Below the pieces are notes generated by a model. It was not told the origin of the DNA, ran no database searches, and saw nothing but the letters and a program-made list of their open reading frames with translations. This document shows, piece by piece, positions 8,746 to 18,501 of a stretch of DNA of 64,000 nt. The translations under genes and the position numbers were made by a program. The stretch is from Alphaproteobacteria bacterium (GTDB lineage: Bacteria; Pseudomonadota; Alphaproteobacteria; DSM-16000; Inquilinaceae): NCBI GenBank assembly GCA_028281925.1, contig JANQIX010000029.1, forward strand, positions 1 through 64,000. The letters run 5' to 3'. Numbering within the stretch: position 1 is the stretch's first letter; every line of letters begins with the position of its first letter.

Positions 8746-9729
8746 ATGGACACATCCGACATCCTGGCCAACTGCCTGACCGACGCCGAGTTCCCCGAAC
8801 TGCCGGCCTTCCAACGCGGCAAGGTGCGCGACAGCTACGACCTGCCGGACGGGCGGCGCATCATGATCGCCACGGACCGGCAGTCCGCCTTCGACCAAGT
8901 CTTGGCGGCCGTGCCCTTCAAAGGACAGGTGCTTACCCAAACGGCTCGCTTCTGGTTTGAGCAGACTCCCGATCTCTGCCCCAATCATGTGATCGACTAC
9001 CCTGATCCGAACGTGATCGTCGGCCGTCGGCTGACCATGCTGCCGGTGGAGATGGTGGTCCGGGCCTATCTCACCGGGTCCACGAACACCAGCATTTGGC
9101 CCATGTATCAGCGTGGCGAGCGGACACTCTACGGCCATCGGTTGCCTGACGGCCTGGCGAAGAACCAACAACTGCCCGAAACGATCATCACGCCGACCAC
9201 CAAGGGGGCGCTCGGCGCCCACGACGAACCGACCACGGGCTCCGCGCTGGTGACAAGCGGCGCCGTCACGCAAGGGCAATGGGATGCGCTGAATGAGGCC
9301 AGCCTCGCACTCTTCGCCCGAGGGCAGGCAATTGCCGCGCGCAACGGCTTGATCCTGGTCGACACCAAGTACGAATTCGGCGTGGACGAAGCCGGCACGG
9401 TGACGCTCGCCGACGAGATCCACACCCCGGATTCAAGCCGCTATTGGATCGCCGACAGCTACGAAGACCGCTTCGCCACCGGGCAGGAGCCGGAAAGCCT
9501 TGACAAGGAATTCCTGCGGCTGTGGATCACCAAACGCTGTGATCCCTATACTGAGCCGCTGCCGGAGATCCCGCCGGAAACGCTGATGGAGTTCAGCGGC
9601 CGCTACATCCGTCTCTACGAGCAGGTGACCGGCCAGACCTTCGACAAGCCGGCCCTCGGCAAACCTGTCAGGGACCGCGTTCAAGCCAATCTGCGCCGCT
9701 TGTTCCCCGATCTCTTTGCAGAGCCGTAG
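8746..9729 (+). CDS. purC: Phosphoribosylaminoimidazole-succinocarboxamide synthase, long form
   Basis: Joins CAIR and aspartate with ATP in purine synthesis. At 327 residues it is clearly longer than the roughly 240-residue bacterial form and resembles the fungal ADE1-type length. Conserved segments are GKVRDSYDLPDGRRIMIATD (25-44), SAFDQVLAAVPFKGQVLTQ, MVVRAYLTGS, the ATP/substrate region ITPTTKGALGAHDEP, VDTKYEFG and TLADEIHTPDSSRYW. No Shine-Dalgarno sequence is obvious upstream. It stands apart from other pur genes, flanked by two related intergenic repeats. Confidence 0.95.
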   Translation: MDTSDILANCLTDAEFPELPAFQRGKVRDSYDLPDGRRIMIATDRQSAFDQVLAAVPFKGQVLTQTARFWFEQTPDLCPNHVIDYPDPNVIVGRRLTMLPVEMVVRAYLTGSTNTSIWPMYQRGERTLYGHRLPDGLAKNQQLPETIITPTTKGALGAHDEPTTGSALVTSGAVTQGQWDALNEASLALFARGQAIAARNGLILVDTKYEFGVDEAGTVTLADEIHTPDSSRYWIADSYEDRFATGQEPESLDKEFLRLWITKRCDPYTEPLPEIPPETLMEFSGRYIRLYEQVTGQTFDKPALGKPVRDRVQANLRRLFPDLFAEP

Positions 9730-9810
9730 TCTGGCTCAGGCGAGAGCGCGAGCCAAACGTCGAGCCGATCGGCAGTATCGGGTTTCGCCTCCGGCTCAAC
9801 ACCGGCCTAC
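9727..9810 (+). repeat. Intergenic repeat-like element, copy B (downstream of purC)
   Basis: Starts at the purC stop codon and ends over the stop codon of the convergent YcaQ-like gene. It shares with 8646-8723 the block around CGGCTCAACACCG and the spaced words GCGCG and CAAACGTC. The similarity is imperfect and judged by eye. Confidence 0.35.
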
Positions 9811-11006
9811 GTCCGGAGGTACCCGTCGGCCATCGTAACCGAGGAGACCTCGGCAAAGCGGCGCATGCGGTCGAGTTCCCCTTCCAGCCTTGTGAGGCGG
9901 CCCTTAGAGGGGCGGCATCCCGGCTCCAGCCAGAGCGCGGTGACGTCCAGCGTGTCGCGGTCGCGGTCCGCCTTCATGTCGATGCGGCCGACGAAACGGT
10001 CGCGGTCCAAGAGCGGGAAGACGTAATAGCCGTATTTCCGTTTGGCCGCCGGCACGAAGATCTCGATGCGGTAGTCGAAGCCGAAGCCGGCCATCAGCCG
10101 CTTGCGGTCGCGCAGCACCGGGTCGAACGGGCTCAGCGCCCGCACGCGGCCTGGCGGGTCATCGAGGTTTGAAAGCAGGTCCTCGATGTCGCCGCGGGCA
10201 AAGACGGGCCGGGGGCGTGAACCGTCGGCCGCCTCCACGACGACGGTGCGGATATCGCCGTCCTGCTGCGCCTCACACCAGGCCTTGGCCTCCGCGATCG
10301 TCACCAGATCCCAGAATCGGGCGATCTCGCCCGGGCTGGCGAAGCCCAGGCGGTCGAGCGCAGAGCGGCACGCCCAGTCGACGAAGGCGTCCGCCGACGG
10401 CATCTCGGCGCGCGCGACCTCCGGAATCACCCGTTCGGCCAAGTCGTAGACCTTCTGGAAGCCCTGACGGCGGGCCACGGCCAGCCGCCCGGCGCGCCAA
10501 TGGAACTCCAGCGCTGCTTTGCCGGTGTGCCAGTCCCACCACCCCTGCCGGCCGGCGGTGTTGCCGTCGGCGAAGTCGCGCGCCATCACCGGGCCGTTGT
10601 TGCGAATGTGCTCCAGTACCCGGTCCAGGTCGCCAAGATGCTCGGCCCCGAACCAGCGGCAGAACTTGTCTGCCAGCCCACCCTCCTCGCGCGCGAATCG
10701 ATGGCGCCAGTAGGGATAGAACGCCGTCGGTATCACCGACGCGTCGTGGGTCCAGTGTTCGAACAGCCGTGCGTCGTCTTCCACCAAACGGCGCAGCCGC
10801 TCGGGCCGGTAAGACTCCGCCCGTGAGAACAGGATCATATGGTGGGCTCGCTGGACCGTGCTGATGCTGTCCAGCTGCACGAAGCCGAGATCTTCGATCA
10901 GCGTCGTCAGCCCGTCGGCGGACAATCGCCGGCGCGGCGTGCACGCGAGCCCCTGGAGCGACAAGGTCAGACGTCGGGCCTGATCTGCGGACAGTTGGAG
11001 GGGCAT
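9807..11006 (-). CDS. YcaQ/AlkZ-family DNA glycosylase (winged-helix, interstrand crosslink repair)
   Basis: 399 residues from ATG at 11006. The frame can extend to a TTG at 11072, but that 22-residue extension lacks family features. The protein belongs to the HTH_42 family whose studied members (Streptomyces AlkZ, E. coli YcaQ) remove bulky alkyl adducts and unhook interstrand crosslinks. The catalytic Q-hydrophobic-D motif of the YcaQ branch is at Q44-L-D46 (GFVQLDSIS). Later segments HWTHDASVIP, GWWDWHTGKAALEFHWRAG, LSPFDPVLRDRKR and YGYYVFPLL are also typical. Convergent with purC. Confidence 0.9.
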   Translation of the reverse strand: MPLQLSADQARRLTLSLQGLACTPRRRLSADGLTTLIEDLGFVQLDSISTVQRAHHMILFSRAESYRPERLRRLVEDDARLFEHWTHDASVIPTAFYPYWRHRFAREEGGLADKFCRWFGAEHLGDLDRVLEHIRNNGPVMARDFADGNTAGRQGWWDWHTGKAALEFHWRAGRLAVARRQGFQKVYDLAERVIPEVARAEMPSADAFVDWACRSALDRLGFASPGEIARFWDLVTIAEAKAWCEAQQDGDIRTVVVEAADGSRPRPVFARGDIEDLLSNLDDPPGRVRALSPFDPVLRDRKRLMAGFGFDYRIEIFVPAAKRKYGYYVFPLLDRDRFVGRIDMKADRDRDTLDVTALWLEPGCRPSKGRLTRLEGELDRMRRFAEVSSVTMADGYLRT

Positions 11007-11167
11007 CGAGAGGCTCGGAAATGTTCTCTTTGTGTTCGCAATGCGTATGGCAGGAATGGGCGCGGCGATCAAGCCGGTTGGTCACGCTGATGCCAGCCAG
11101 GCTGGAGGCTGGCCAATCGCATGCGGCCATGCGAGCGTGTTAGCTCTCTTCGGCTGGGAGGCACAGG

Positions 11168-11797
11168 ATGCCCTCGCTCGACCTATTGATCCCATTCGCA
11201 CTGGCCACGGCCCTGTTCGCCTACATGCCGGGGCCCGCCATGCTCTACACGGCAGCCCAGACCATGGTGCGGGGGCGCCGCGCCGGTTTCATGGCGGCTG
11301 CGGGCATCCATATGGGCGGCTATGTCCATGTCTTCGCCGCGGCGTTGGGCCTGTCCGCAATCTTCCGGCATGTGCCTGAGGCGTACATGGCCGTGAAACT
11401 CGCCGGGGCGGTCTATCTGGTCTGGCTGGGCATCGGGATGCTGCGGCGACGGCCGACGGCCTCCGAGATTCCGGCGGTCAAGGCAAAGACCGCGCGGCGT
11501 GCCTTCCTGGAGAGCATCGTGGTGGAGGTGCTGAACCCCAAGGTCGCCCTCTTCTTCATTGCCTTTCTGCCGCAGTTCGTGGACCCGGCTGCGACCTTGC
11601 CGATCTGGGCGCAGTTTCTGGTGCTCGGCACGATCGTCAATCTTGCCTTCTCCTCAGCCGACATCGTGGTGGTGTGTGTCGCGTCGGCCGTCATCGGCCG
11701 GGTACGGCAGAGCGGACTCGTTGAACGGATCACCCGGATTATCGGCGGTACGATTCTGATCGGCCTCGGCACCCGTTTGGCATTGGCTCGCGACTAG
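11168..11797 (+). CDS. LysE/RhtB-family amino-acid exporter
   Basis: 209 residues, about six membrane helices, standard size. The family signature PGPAMLYTAAQTMVRGRRAG (about 22-41) follows the first helix, and KLAGAVYLVWLGIGMLRRR and FLESIVVEVLNPKVALFFIA are the other conserved blocks. Probably exports an amino acid or related metabolite across the inner membrane; the substrate cannot be read from sequence. The start follows GGGAGGCACAGG. Divergent from the YcaQ-like gene. Confidence 0.88.
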   Translation: MPSLDLLIPFALATALFAYMPGPAMLYTAAQTMVRGRRAGFMAAAGIHMGGYVHVFAAALGLSAIFRHVPEAYMAVKLAGAVYLVWLGIGMLRRRPTASEIPAVKAKTARRAFLESIVVEVLNPKVALFFIAFLPQFVDPAATLPIWAQFLVLGTIVNLAFSSADIVVVCVASAVIGRVRQSGLVERITRIIGGTILIGLGTRLALARD

Positions 11798-11957
11798 GTT
11801 GTGGGTCGCCAGCGCCGAGCGGCGGAACGGCCGATGCGACAAATCACACGGTACTGCGGCGATTTGGGGGAGTGGCCGCAGGCGTTTGAGATCGTACCCT
11901 GGCGTCAGCGGGTCAGGGCCCAGGTGCCCTCAAGCCGGCTGCAGGCCAGGAAAATCC

Positions 11958-11986
11958 TTCTCCTTCTGCGGGCGGTTCGCTATAAC
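11958..11986 (+). promoter_or_regulatory. Weak candidate sigma-70 promoter for the cta cluster
   Basis: TATAAC at 11981-11986 is a good -10 match, but the -35 position (TTCTCC, 11958-11963, 17-base spacer) is poor. It lies about 70 bases before the ctaC start. The other 250 bases between lysE-like gene and ctaC show no convincing gene. Confidence 0.3.
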
Positions 11987-12055
11987 CCCGCCTGCCTTAA
12001 GGAATTGCGGCGAAGCGGTTTTGGGGCGCAGGCGGGAGCGTCAAGGGGATCGTGC

Positions 12056-12931
12056 GTGAAAATGATGCGGATTGGACAGGTTAGCGCCGGCTTGGCGGCG
12101 GGACTGGCGGTTGCGGCTGCAACCTTCGTGGGGGCAGCGGCGTCGGAGCCGGCGCCCGGGCAGATCGGGCTGCAAGACGCCGTGACGCCGGTGATGGAGC
12201 AGTTGAACAGCTTCCACAACCTGCTGCTCTACATCATCACGGCCATCACGCTGTTCGTCATGGGGTTGCTGGCCTACGTGATGTGGCGCTTCAACGCGAA
12301 GCGCAACCCCAAGCCATCTCGGACTTCGCACAACACACTGATCGAAATCGTTTGGACGGTCGTGCCGGTCATCATTTTGCTGTTCATCGCCGTGCCGTCG
12401 TTCAGCCTGCTCTATTATATGGACAGGGTCGAAGAGCCGGAGATGACGCTGGTCGTCACCGGCTATCAGTGGCATTGGGGCTATGAGTATCCCGACCAGC
12501 AGGTCCCCGAATATCTGAGCTACATAGTCGCCGAAGAGGACCTGGAGGAAGACCAGGTACGCCTCTTGTCGGTCGACAACCCCGTTGTGTTGCCGGTCGA
12601 TACGGATATCCAGGTGCTGATCAAGGGCGGCGACGTGCTGCACAGCTGGGCCGTGCCCGCCTTCGGCATCAAGAAGGATGCCGTTCCCGGCCACACCAAC
12701 GAGACCTGGGCCCGGATTGAACAGGAAGGCACCTATTACGGCATGTGTTCCGAGCTGTGCGGCGAGGGGCACGGGTTCATGCCGATTGAGGTGCATGCGG
12801 TCAGCCGCGAGGCCTTCGACGACTGGGTGATGGAGCAGGTGGCAGGCATGGATCTGGAAACGCCGCCGCAGCTGTTGACCCAGACCTATGAAGAGGCGCT
12901 GGCGCGCCGCCAGGTGGCCGAGGTCGAGTAA
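12056..12931 (+). CDS. ctaC: Cytochrome c oxidase subunit II
   Basis: Accepts electrons from cytochrome c at the CuA site of the aa3 oxidase. 291 residues with a cleavable signal (LAAGLAVAAATFVGAAA), two membrane helices (about 60-85 and 105-125) and the periplasmic cupredoxin domain. The CuA motif CSELCGEGHGFMPIEVHAV is complete, as is the aromatic GYQWHWGYEYP electron-entry region. The start is placed at GTG 12056 (AAGGGG seven bases upstream); ATG 12062 is the alternative. The open frame extends farther upstream without family similarity. First gene of the cta cluster. Confidence 0.96.
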   Translation: MKMMRIGQVSAGLAAGLAVAAATFVGAAASEPAPGQIGLQDAVTPVMEQLNSFHNLLLYIITAITLFVMGLLAYVMWRFNAKRNPKPSRTSHNTLIEIVWTVVPVIILLFIAVPSFSLLYYMDRVEEPEMTLVVTGYQWHWGYEYPDQQVPEYLSYIVAEEDLEEDQVRLLSVDNPVVLPVDTDIQVLIKGGDVLHSWAVPAFGIKKDAVPGHTNETWARIEQEGTYYGMCSELCGEGHGFMPIEVHAVSREAFDDWVMEQVAGMDLETPPQLLTQTYEEALARRQVAEVE

Positions 12932-12990
12932 CCGGCCGCAATCAGAACACGGTCGCTGACAGACCGGGACGGTTGAGGAAAGAAGGATAA

Positions 12991-14607
<1,617 letters not shown>

Positions 14608-14648
14608 GGGTGCTGCCAGATCGTAGCAGAGCCCGGCACTTCAAGACT

Positions 14649-14673
14649 GGCCCGTCCTTCTCCTGGACGGGCC
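14649..14673 (+). terminator. Hairpin between ctaD and ctaB without T-run
   Basis: GGCCCGTCC (14649-14657) pairs perfectly with GGACGGGCC (14665-14673) around a 7-base loop. No U-tract follows on either strand, so it may be an RNA-processing or partial attenuation hairpin separating highly expressed ctaCD from the assembly genes, not a full terminator. Confidence 0.55.
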
Positions 14674-14707
14674 GGAGAGGGCCAATGACCGGGCCGATGG
14701 GGAGAGT

Positions 14708-15640
14708 ATGACGGAGCTGTCGATCGACGGCGGTCAGAGAACCGCTGTCCGCTTGGCGGGCTGCGCCACTTGGCGGGACTATGTGGACCTGCTGAAGCCG
14801 CGGGTGATGACCCTGGTGGTCTTCACCGGTTTCGTCGGCCTGGCTGTGGCGCCTGGCGGGCTGCATCCCATTCTCGCGGCCACGGCGATCCTGTGCATCG
14901 CCATCGCCGCCGGAGCGGCCGGCGCGATCAATATGTGGTACGACCGGGACATCGACGCCGTGATGGCGCGTACGCAGGCGCGGCCCTTGCCGCGCGGGTT
15001 GATCGACCCGTCTGATGCCTTGGGGTTCGGCATCGTCCTCACCGTCGCCGCGGTCGGTCTGATGGGGTTGGCGGTGAATTGGGTGGCGGGCGTGCTGCTG
15101 GGCCTCGCCTCGGCCTTCTATGTGTTCGTCTACACCATGTGGCTGAAGCGTCGGACGCCGCAGAACATCGTCATCGGCGGTGCAGCCGGGGCGTTTCCGC
15201 CCATGATCGGCTGGGCCGCGGTAACCGGTGAGGTCAGCCTGGCGTCGATCGGTCTGTTCGCCATCATCTTCCTCTGGACGCCGCCCCATTTCTGGGCGCT
15301 GGGCCTCTACCGCTGTGGTGAGTACGCCAAAGCCGGCGTGCCCATGATGCCGGTGGTGGCGGGCGAGCGGCGGACCAAGCGGCAGATGCTGCTCTACACG
15401 GTCCTCCTGCTGCCGCTCGGCCTGCTGCCCTATGTTACCGGCATCGCGGGCCTGGTGTATGCCGCCGGTGCGCTGGTGCTGGGTGGGCTGTTCGTGGTCT
15501 GTGCCGTCCGGGTGTGGCGCGAGCGGGGTCGCGAGACCGGCGACCGTGCCGCCAAGCAGATGTTTGGCTATTCGATCTTCTATCTGTTCGCGCTGTTCGG
15601 CCTGATGGTCATCGACCGCAGCAATGGCGGGTTCATGTGA
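14708..15640 (+). CDS. ctaB: Protoheme IX farnesyltransferase (heme O synthase)
   Basis: Adds a farnesyl group to heme b to make heme O for the oxidase; integral membrane UbiA-family prenyltransferase. 310 residues, about eight or nine helices. The prenyl-diphosphate/Mg motif NMWYDRDIDAVMARTQARPL (about 77-96) and the second conserved region FLWTPPHFWALGLYRCGEYA are intact. The start follows GGGGAGAGT. Its stop overlaps the start of the CoxF-like gene by one base (TGATG). Confidence 0.97.
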   Translation: MTELSIDGGQRTAVRLAGCATWRDYVDLLKPRVMTLVVFTGFVGLAVAPGGLHPILAATAILCIAIAAGAAGAINMWYDRDIDAVMARTQARPLPRGLIDPSDALGFGIVLTVAAVGLMGLAVNWVAGVLLGLASAFYVFVYTMWLKRRTPQNIVIGGAAGAFPPMIGWAAVTGEVSLASIGLFAIIFLWTPPHFWALGLYRCGEYAKAGVPMMPVVAGERRTKRQMLLYTVLLLPLGLLPYVTGIAGLVYAAGALVLGGLFVVCAVRVWRERGRETGDRAAKQMFGYSIFYLFALFGLMVIDRSNGGFM

Positions 15641-15777
15641 TGCCGACACAGGATGAGGGGCATCAAGAGGCGGGACGGCGGCAGCGCGGCCGCAATTTGG
15701 CGATCCTGGCCGTACTGCTGGGGTTCGTGGTGCTGATCTACTTGATCACGCTGGTGCGCATGGGAGGGGCGGAATGA
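15640..15777 (+). CDS. CoxF-like small single-span membrane protein
   Basis: A 45-residue protein opening MPTQDEGHQEAGRRQRGRN, followed by one hydrophobic helix (LAILAVLLGFVVLIYLITLV) and a short tail RMGGAE. The start overlaps the ctaB stop by one base and the stop overlaps the ctaG start by four, so it is coupled on both sides. Position and topology match the small CoxF-type protein between ctaB and ctaG in alphaproteobacterial oxidase operons. Role in assembly is inferred. Confidence 0.85.
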   Translation: MPTQDEGHQEAGRRQRGRNLAILAVLLGFVVLIYLITLVRMGGAE

Positions 15778-16418
15778 CCGGGCCCGTTGACCAGGATGGG
15801 CAGAGGCGTCGAAACCAGAAGGTCCTGCTGCTGACCTTCGGTGCGGTGTTCGCCATGGTCGGGCTCAGCTTCGCGTCAGTGCCGCTCTACGATCTGTTCT
15901 GCCGGGTCACCGGGTTCGGCGGAACGACCCAAGTCGCCGGCGGCACGACGGGCGAAGTGCTGGACCGCACCGTCCGTGTCCGCTTCACCGCCGACGCCGA
16001 CCGCAACCTGCCCTGGGGGTTCACGGCAGATACGACAGAGATGGAGATCCGCATCGGCGAGCCGGCGCTTGCCTATTACAGCGCGGAGAACCTGAGTTCC
16101 CTGCCGGTCGCCGGCACCGCGGTCTACAATGTCAGCCCGGGGCGCGCCGGTCTCTACTTCTACAAGGTCCAGTGCTTCTGCTTTGACGAGCAGATCCTGA
16201 CGCCGGGCCAGCGCACCGACTTCCCGGTCTACTTCTTCCTGGATCCGGCGATGGACGACGACCCGGCGATGGATGATGTTACAACCGTTACGCTGTCTTA
16301 CACGTTTTATCCCACCAACTCCGACGCGCTCGACCGGGCGATCGAGACCTATATGGGCGAGGCCGGGCAGGCGGTGCCGGCATCGACGGCTTTGGTGGAC
16401 ACGGCCGCAACACGCTAG
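15774..16418 (+). CDS. ctaG: Cytochrome c oxidase assembly protein CtaG (Cox11 family)
   Basis: Periplasmic copper chaperone that delivers copper to the CuB site of subunit I. 214 residues: a cytoplasmic N-terminus, one membrane helix (about 18-38), then an immunoglobulin-like domain. The family copper motif KVQCFCFDEQILTPGQ (about 131-146) and the helix-proximal cysteine (LYDLFCRVTGFGGTTQ) are present. Translationally coupled to the CoxF-like gene. Confidence 0.96.
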   Translation: MTGPVDQDGQRRRNQKVLLLTFGAVFAMVGLSFASVPLYDLFCRVTGFGGTTQVAGGTTGEVLDRTVRVRFTADADRNLPWGFTADTTEMEIRIGEPALAYYSAENLSSLPVAGTAVYNVSPGRAGLYFYKVQCFCFDEQILTPGQRTDFPVYFFLDPAMDDDPAMDDVTTVTLSYTFYPTNSDALDRAIETYMGEAGQAVPASTALVDTAATR

Positions 16419-16487
16419 ATTGAGACCCTTGATGCCAAGGGGCACCAGGGGCGGGTGACAAGATCAGAGGCGAAGGATCAGGCAGGC

Positions 16488-17369
16488 ATGAGCGACACGA
16501 CGATCCAGAATGAGAGCGCGGGCTTGGCCACTGCGCCGGCTGGGGATGACCACCACGTGCCGACCTATGAGGAAGGCCCGCCGCATCCGTATCATCTGGT
16601 CAATCCCAGCGCCTGGCCCATCCTGGGGGCGTTTGCCGGAGGGCTCTTGGCCGTCGGCGCCGTCATGTTCATGCATGACGGCCCATGGTGGGTAATGGCA
16701 CTGGGGTTTGCCGCCGTCTTGGGCGTCATGTTCGGCTGGTGGCGGCAGATCATCATCGAGTCCGTTGTGGAAAAGGCGCATTCGATCGTCACCAAGATCG
16801 GCCTGCGCTACGGGATGATGCTGTTCATCTCGTCCGAGGTGATGTTCTTCGTCGCGTTCTTCTGGGCCTTCTTCAACGCCAGCCTGTTCCCGATGGAGGC
16901 GACCGGATTTGTCTGGCCGCCGGAGGGTGTCGTTACCTTCGACCCCTTCCATCTGCCGTTCCTGATGACGCTGGTTCTGCTGTTGTCCGGCTGCACGGTC
17001 ACCTGGGCGCACCACGCGCTGCGCGAAGGCCACAACCGAGAGGCCGCGCGTGCCCTGGGGTTGACGGTGTTGCTCGGCGTCCTTTTCAGCTGCCTGCAGG
17101 CCTATGAGTACAGCCATGCGGCCTTCGGGTTCCGCGACGGCATCTATCCCACGGTGTTCTACATGGCGACCGGGTTCCACGGCTTCCATGTGATCATCGG
17201 GACGATCTTCCTGGCCGTATGCTGGTGGCGCACGGCGCGCGGACACTTCACCAAGGACAGCCATTTCGGCTTCGAGGCGGCGGCTTGGTACTGGCATTTC
17301 GTCGATGTGGTCTGGCTGTTCCTGTTCTGCGCCGTCTACTGGTGGGGCGCGGGAGAGTCGGCCCACTGA
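16488..17369 (+). CDS. ctaE: Cytochrome c oxidase subunit III
   Basis: Membrane subunit of the aa3 oxidase, 293 residues, seven helices. Typical segments are HPYHLVNPSAWPILGAFAG, MLFISSEVMFFVAFFWAFFN, WPPEGVVTFDPFHLPFLM and FHGFHVIIGTIFLAVCWWR, ending with AAAWYWHFVDVVWLFLFCAV. The start is set at ATG 16488, preceded by GAAGGA, giving the family's normal N-terminus. A GTG at 16455 would add eleven residues. Confidence 0.97.
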   Translation: MSDTTIQNESAGLATAPAGDDHHVPTYEEGPPHPYHLVNPSAWPILGAFAGGLLAVGAVMFMHDGPWWVMALGFAAVLGVMFGWWRQIIIESVVEKAHSIVTKIGLRYGMMLFISSEVMFFVAFFWAFFNASLFPMEATGFVWPPEGVVTFDPFHLPFLMTLVLLLSGCTVTWAHHALREGHNREAARALGLTVLLGVLFSCLQAYEYSHAAFGFRDGIYPTVFYMATGFHGFHVIIGTIFLAVCWWRTARGHFTKDSHFGFEAAAWYWHFVDVVWLFLFCAVYWWGAGESAH

Positions 17370-17765
17370 GTGAGGACCGACGGGCGGAGCACACAGGTGT
17401 TGGCAAGCAGCGAAGGGGTTCCACCACTGCAGGCGGCCTTGGCTTGCGCCTGTCCGCGATGCGGGCAGGGGCGCCTGTTCGGCGGCTTCCTGAAGATCGC
17501 CGACAAGTGCGGCTCATGCGGTCTCGATCTCGCCAGGCAGGACAGCGGTGACGGACCTGCCGTGTTCCTGATCTTCATCCTGGGCTTCATCGCGGTGCCC
17601 GTGGCGTTCTGGATCCACTTCTCGTTCGACACGGCCATGTGGGTGGCGCCGACTATTGCCAGCGTGCTCGTCGTCGTGCTGGCGCTGGTGATGCTTCGGC
17701 CGGCGAAGGCCTATGTGATCGCCCTGCAGTACCGCCACCGCCGCGAAGACCTGGAAGGCGACTGA
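17370..17765 (+). CDS. DUF983 membrane protein with zinc-ribbon
   Basis: 131 residues starting with GTG directly after the ctaE stop. A four-cysteine ribbon (ACPRCGQGRLFGGF and KCGSCGLDL, about 27-53) precedes two membrane helices (FLIFILGFIAVPVAFWI and IASVLVVVLALVMLR). DUF983 proteins recur between ctaE and surf1 in alphaproteobacteria, suggesting an oxidase-biogenesis role that has not been defined. Confidence 0.88.
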   Translation: MRTDGRSTQVLASSEGVPPLQAALACACPRCGQGRLFGGFLKIADKCGSCGLDLARQDSGDGPAVFLIFILGFIAVPVAFWIHFSFDTAMWVAPTIASVLVVVLALVMLRPAKAYVIALQYRHRREDLEGD

Positions 17766-17773
17766 CGAACCCG

Positions 17774-18496
17774 ATGTCCCAGTCCTCCGGCCGGCGGTTT
17801 CGCCTGCTCGCTGTGCCGACCCTCATGGTCGTGGCCATGCTGCCGGTTCTGATCGGGCTAGGCGTCTGGCAGCTGCAGCGGATGGACTGGAAGGGCGGGC
17901 TGATCGCCCATATCGACGACCGCATGGCGGCGGAACCCACCACCATGCCGGCGGTGATCGAGGACGCCGAGGCGTGGGACTACCGGCGCGTCAGCGTACA
18001 GGGCCGGTTTCTCGACGGGAGCGCTCTGATCGTCTTGGGGCGTACCCATCAGGGACGGGCCGGTGGCCATCTGATCGCCGCGTTCGAGCGGACCGATGGG
18101 GCCGCGCTGGGCCGTCACATCCTGGTGAACCGAGGTTGGGTACCAGACGCCGCCGCCTCCACCGACGCCTGGGAATGGCCGGCCGGCGAGGTGATGGTTG
18201 AGGGTGTGCTGCGGCTGCCGGCACCCCAAGGTACTTTTCAGCCCGACAACGTGCCCGAAGCCAGGCAGTGGTATTGGGTCGACTTGGCCGCCATGGCGAC
18301 GGCGTTGGCAATCGATACGCCGCAGCTGATCCTTGAGGCGGCAGACGCAGACCCGCGGCCGCCGATCGGCGGCCAGACGCGACTGGACATCCCCAACAAC
18401 CACCTGCAATACGCCATCACTTGGTTCGGCTTGGCCGGCGTTCTGGTAGTGATCTTCGTCCTCTACCAGCTACGGCGCGGCCGCGAGGAGCAGTGA
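17774..18496 (+). CDS. SURF1-family oxidase assembly protein
   Basis: 240 residues, with helices at both ends (LLAVPTLMVVAMLPVLIGLG and FGLAGVLVVIFVLYQ) enclosing a periplasmic domain. Family signatures are GVWQLQRMDWKGGLI, YRRVSVQGRFLD, ILVNRGWVP and PNNHLQYAITWFGLA. SURF1 proteins help insert heme a into subunit I. The start is ATG 17774, eight bases after the DUF983 stop. Confidence 0.95.
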   Translation: MSQSSGRRFRLLAVPTLMVVAMLPVLIGLGVWQLQRMDWKGGLIAHIDDRMAAEPTTMPAVIEDAEAWDYRRVSVQGRFLDGSALIVLGRTHQGRAGGHLIAAFERTDGAALGRHILVNRGWVPDAAASTDAWEWPAGEVMVEGVLRLPAPQGTFQPDNVPEARQWYWVDLAAMATALAIDTPQLILEAADADPRPPIGGQTRLDIPNNHLQYAITWFGLAGVLVVIFVLYQLRRGREEQ

Positions 18497-18501
18497 GACC
18501 C

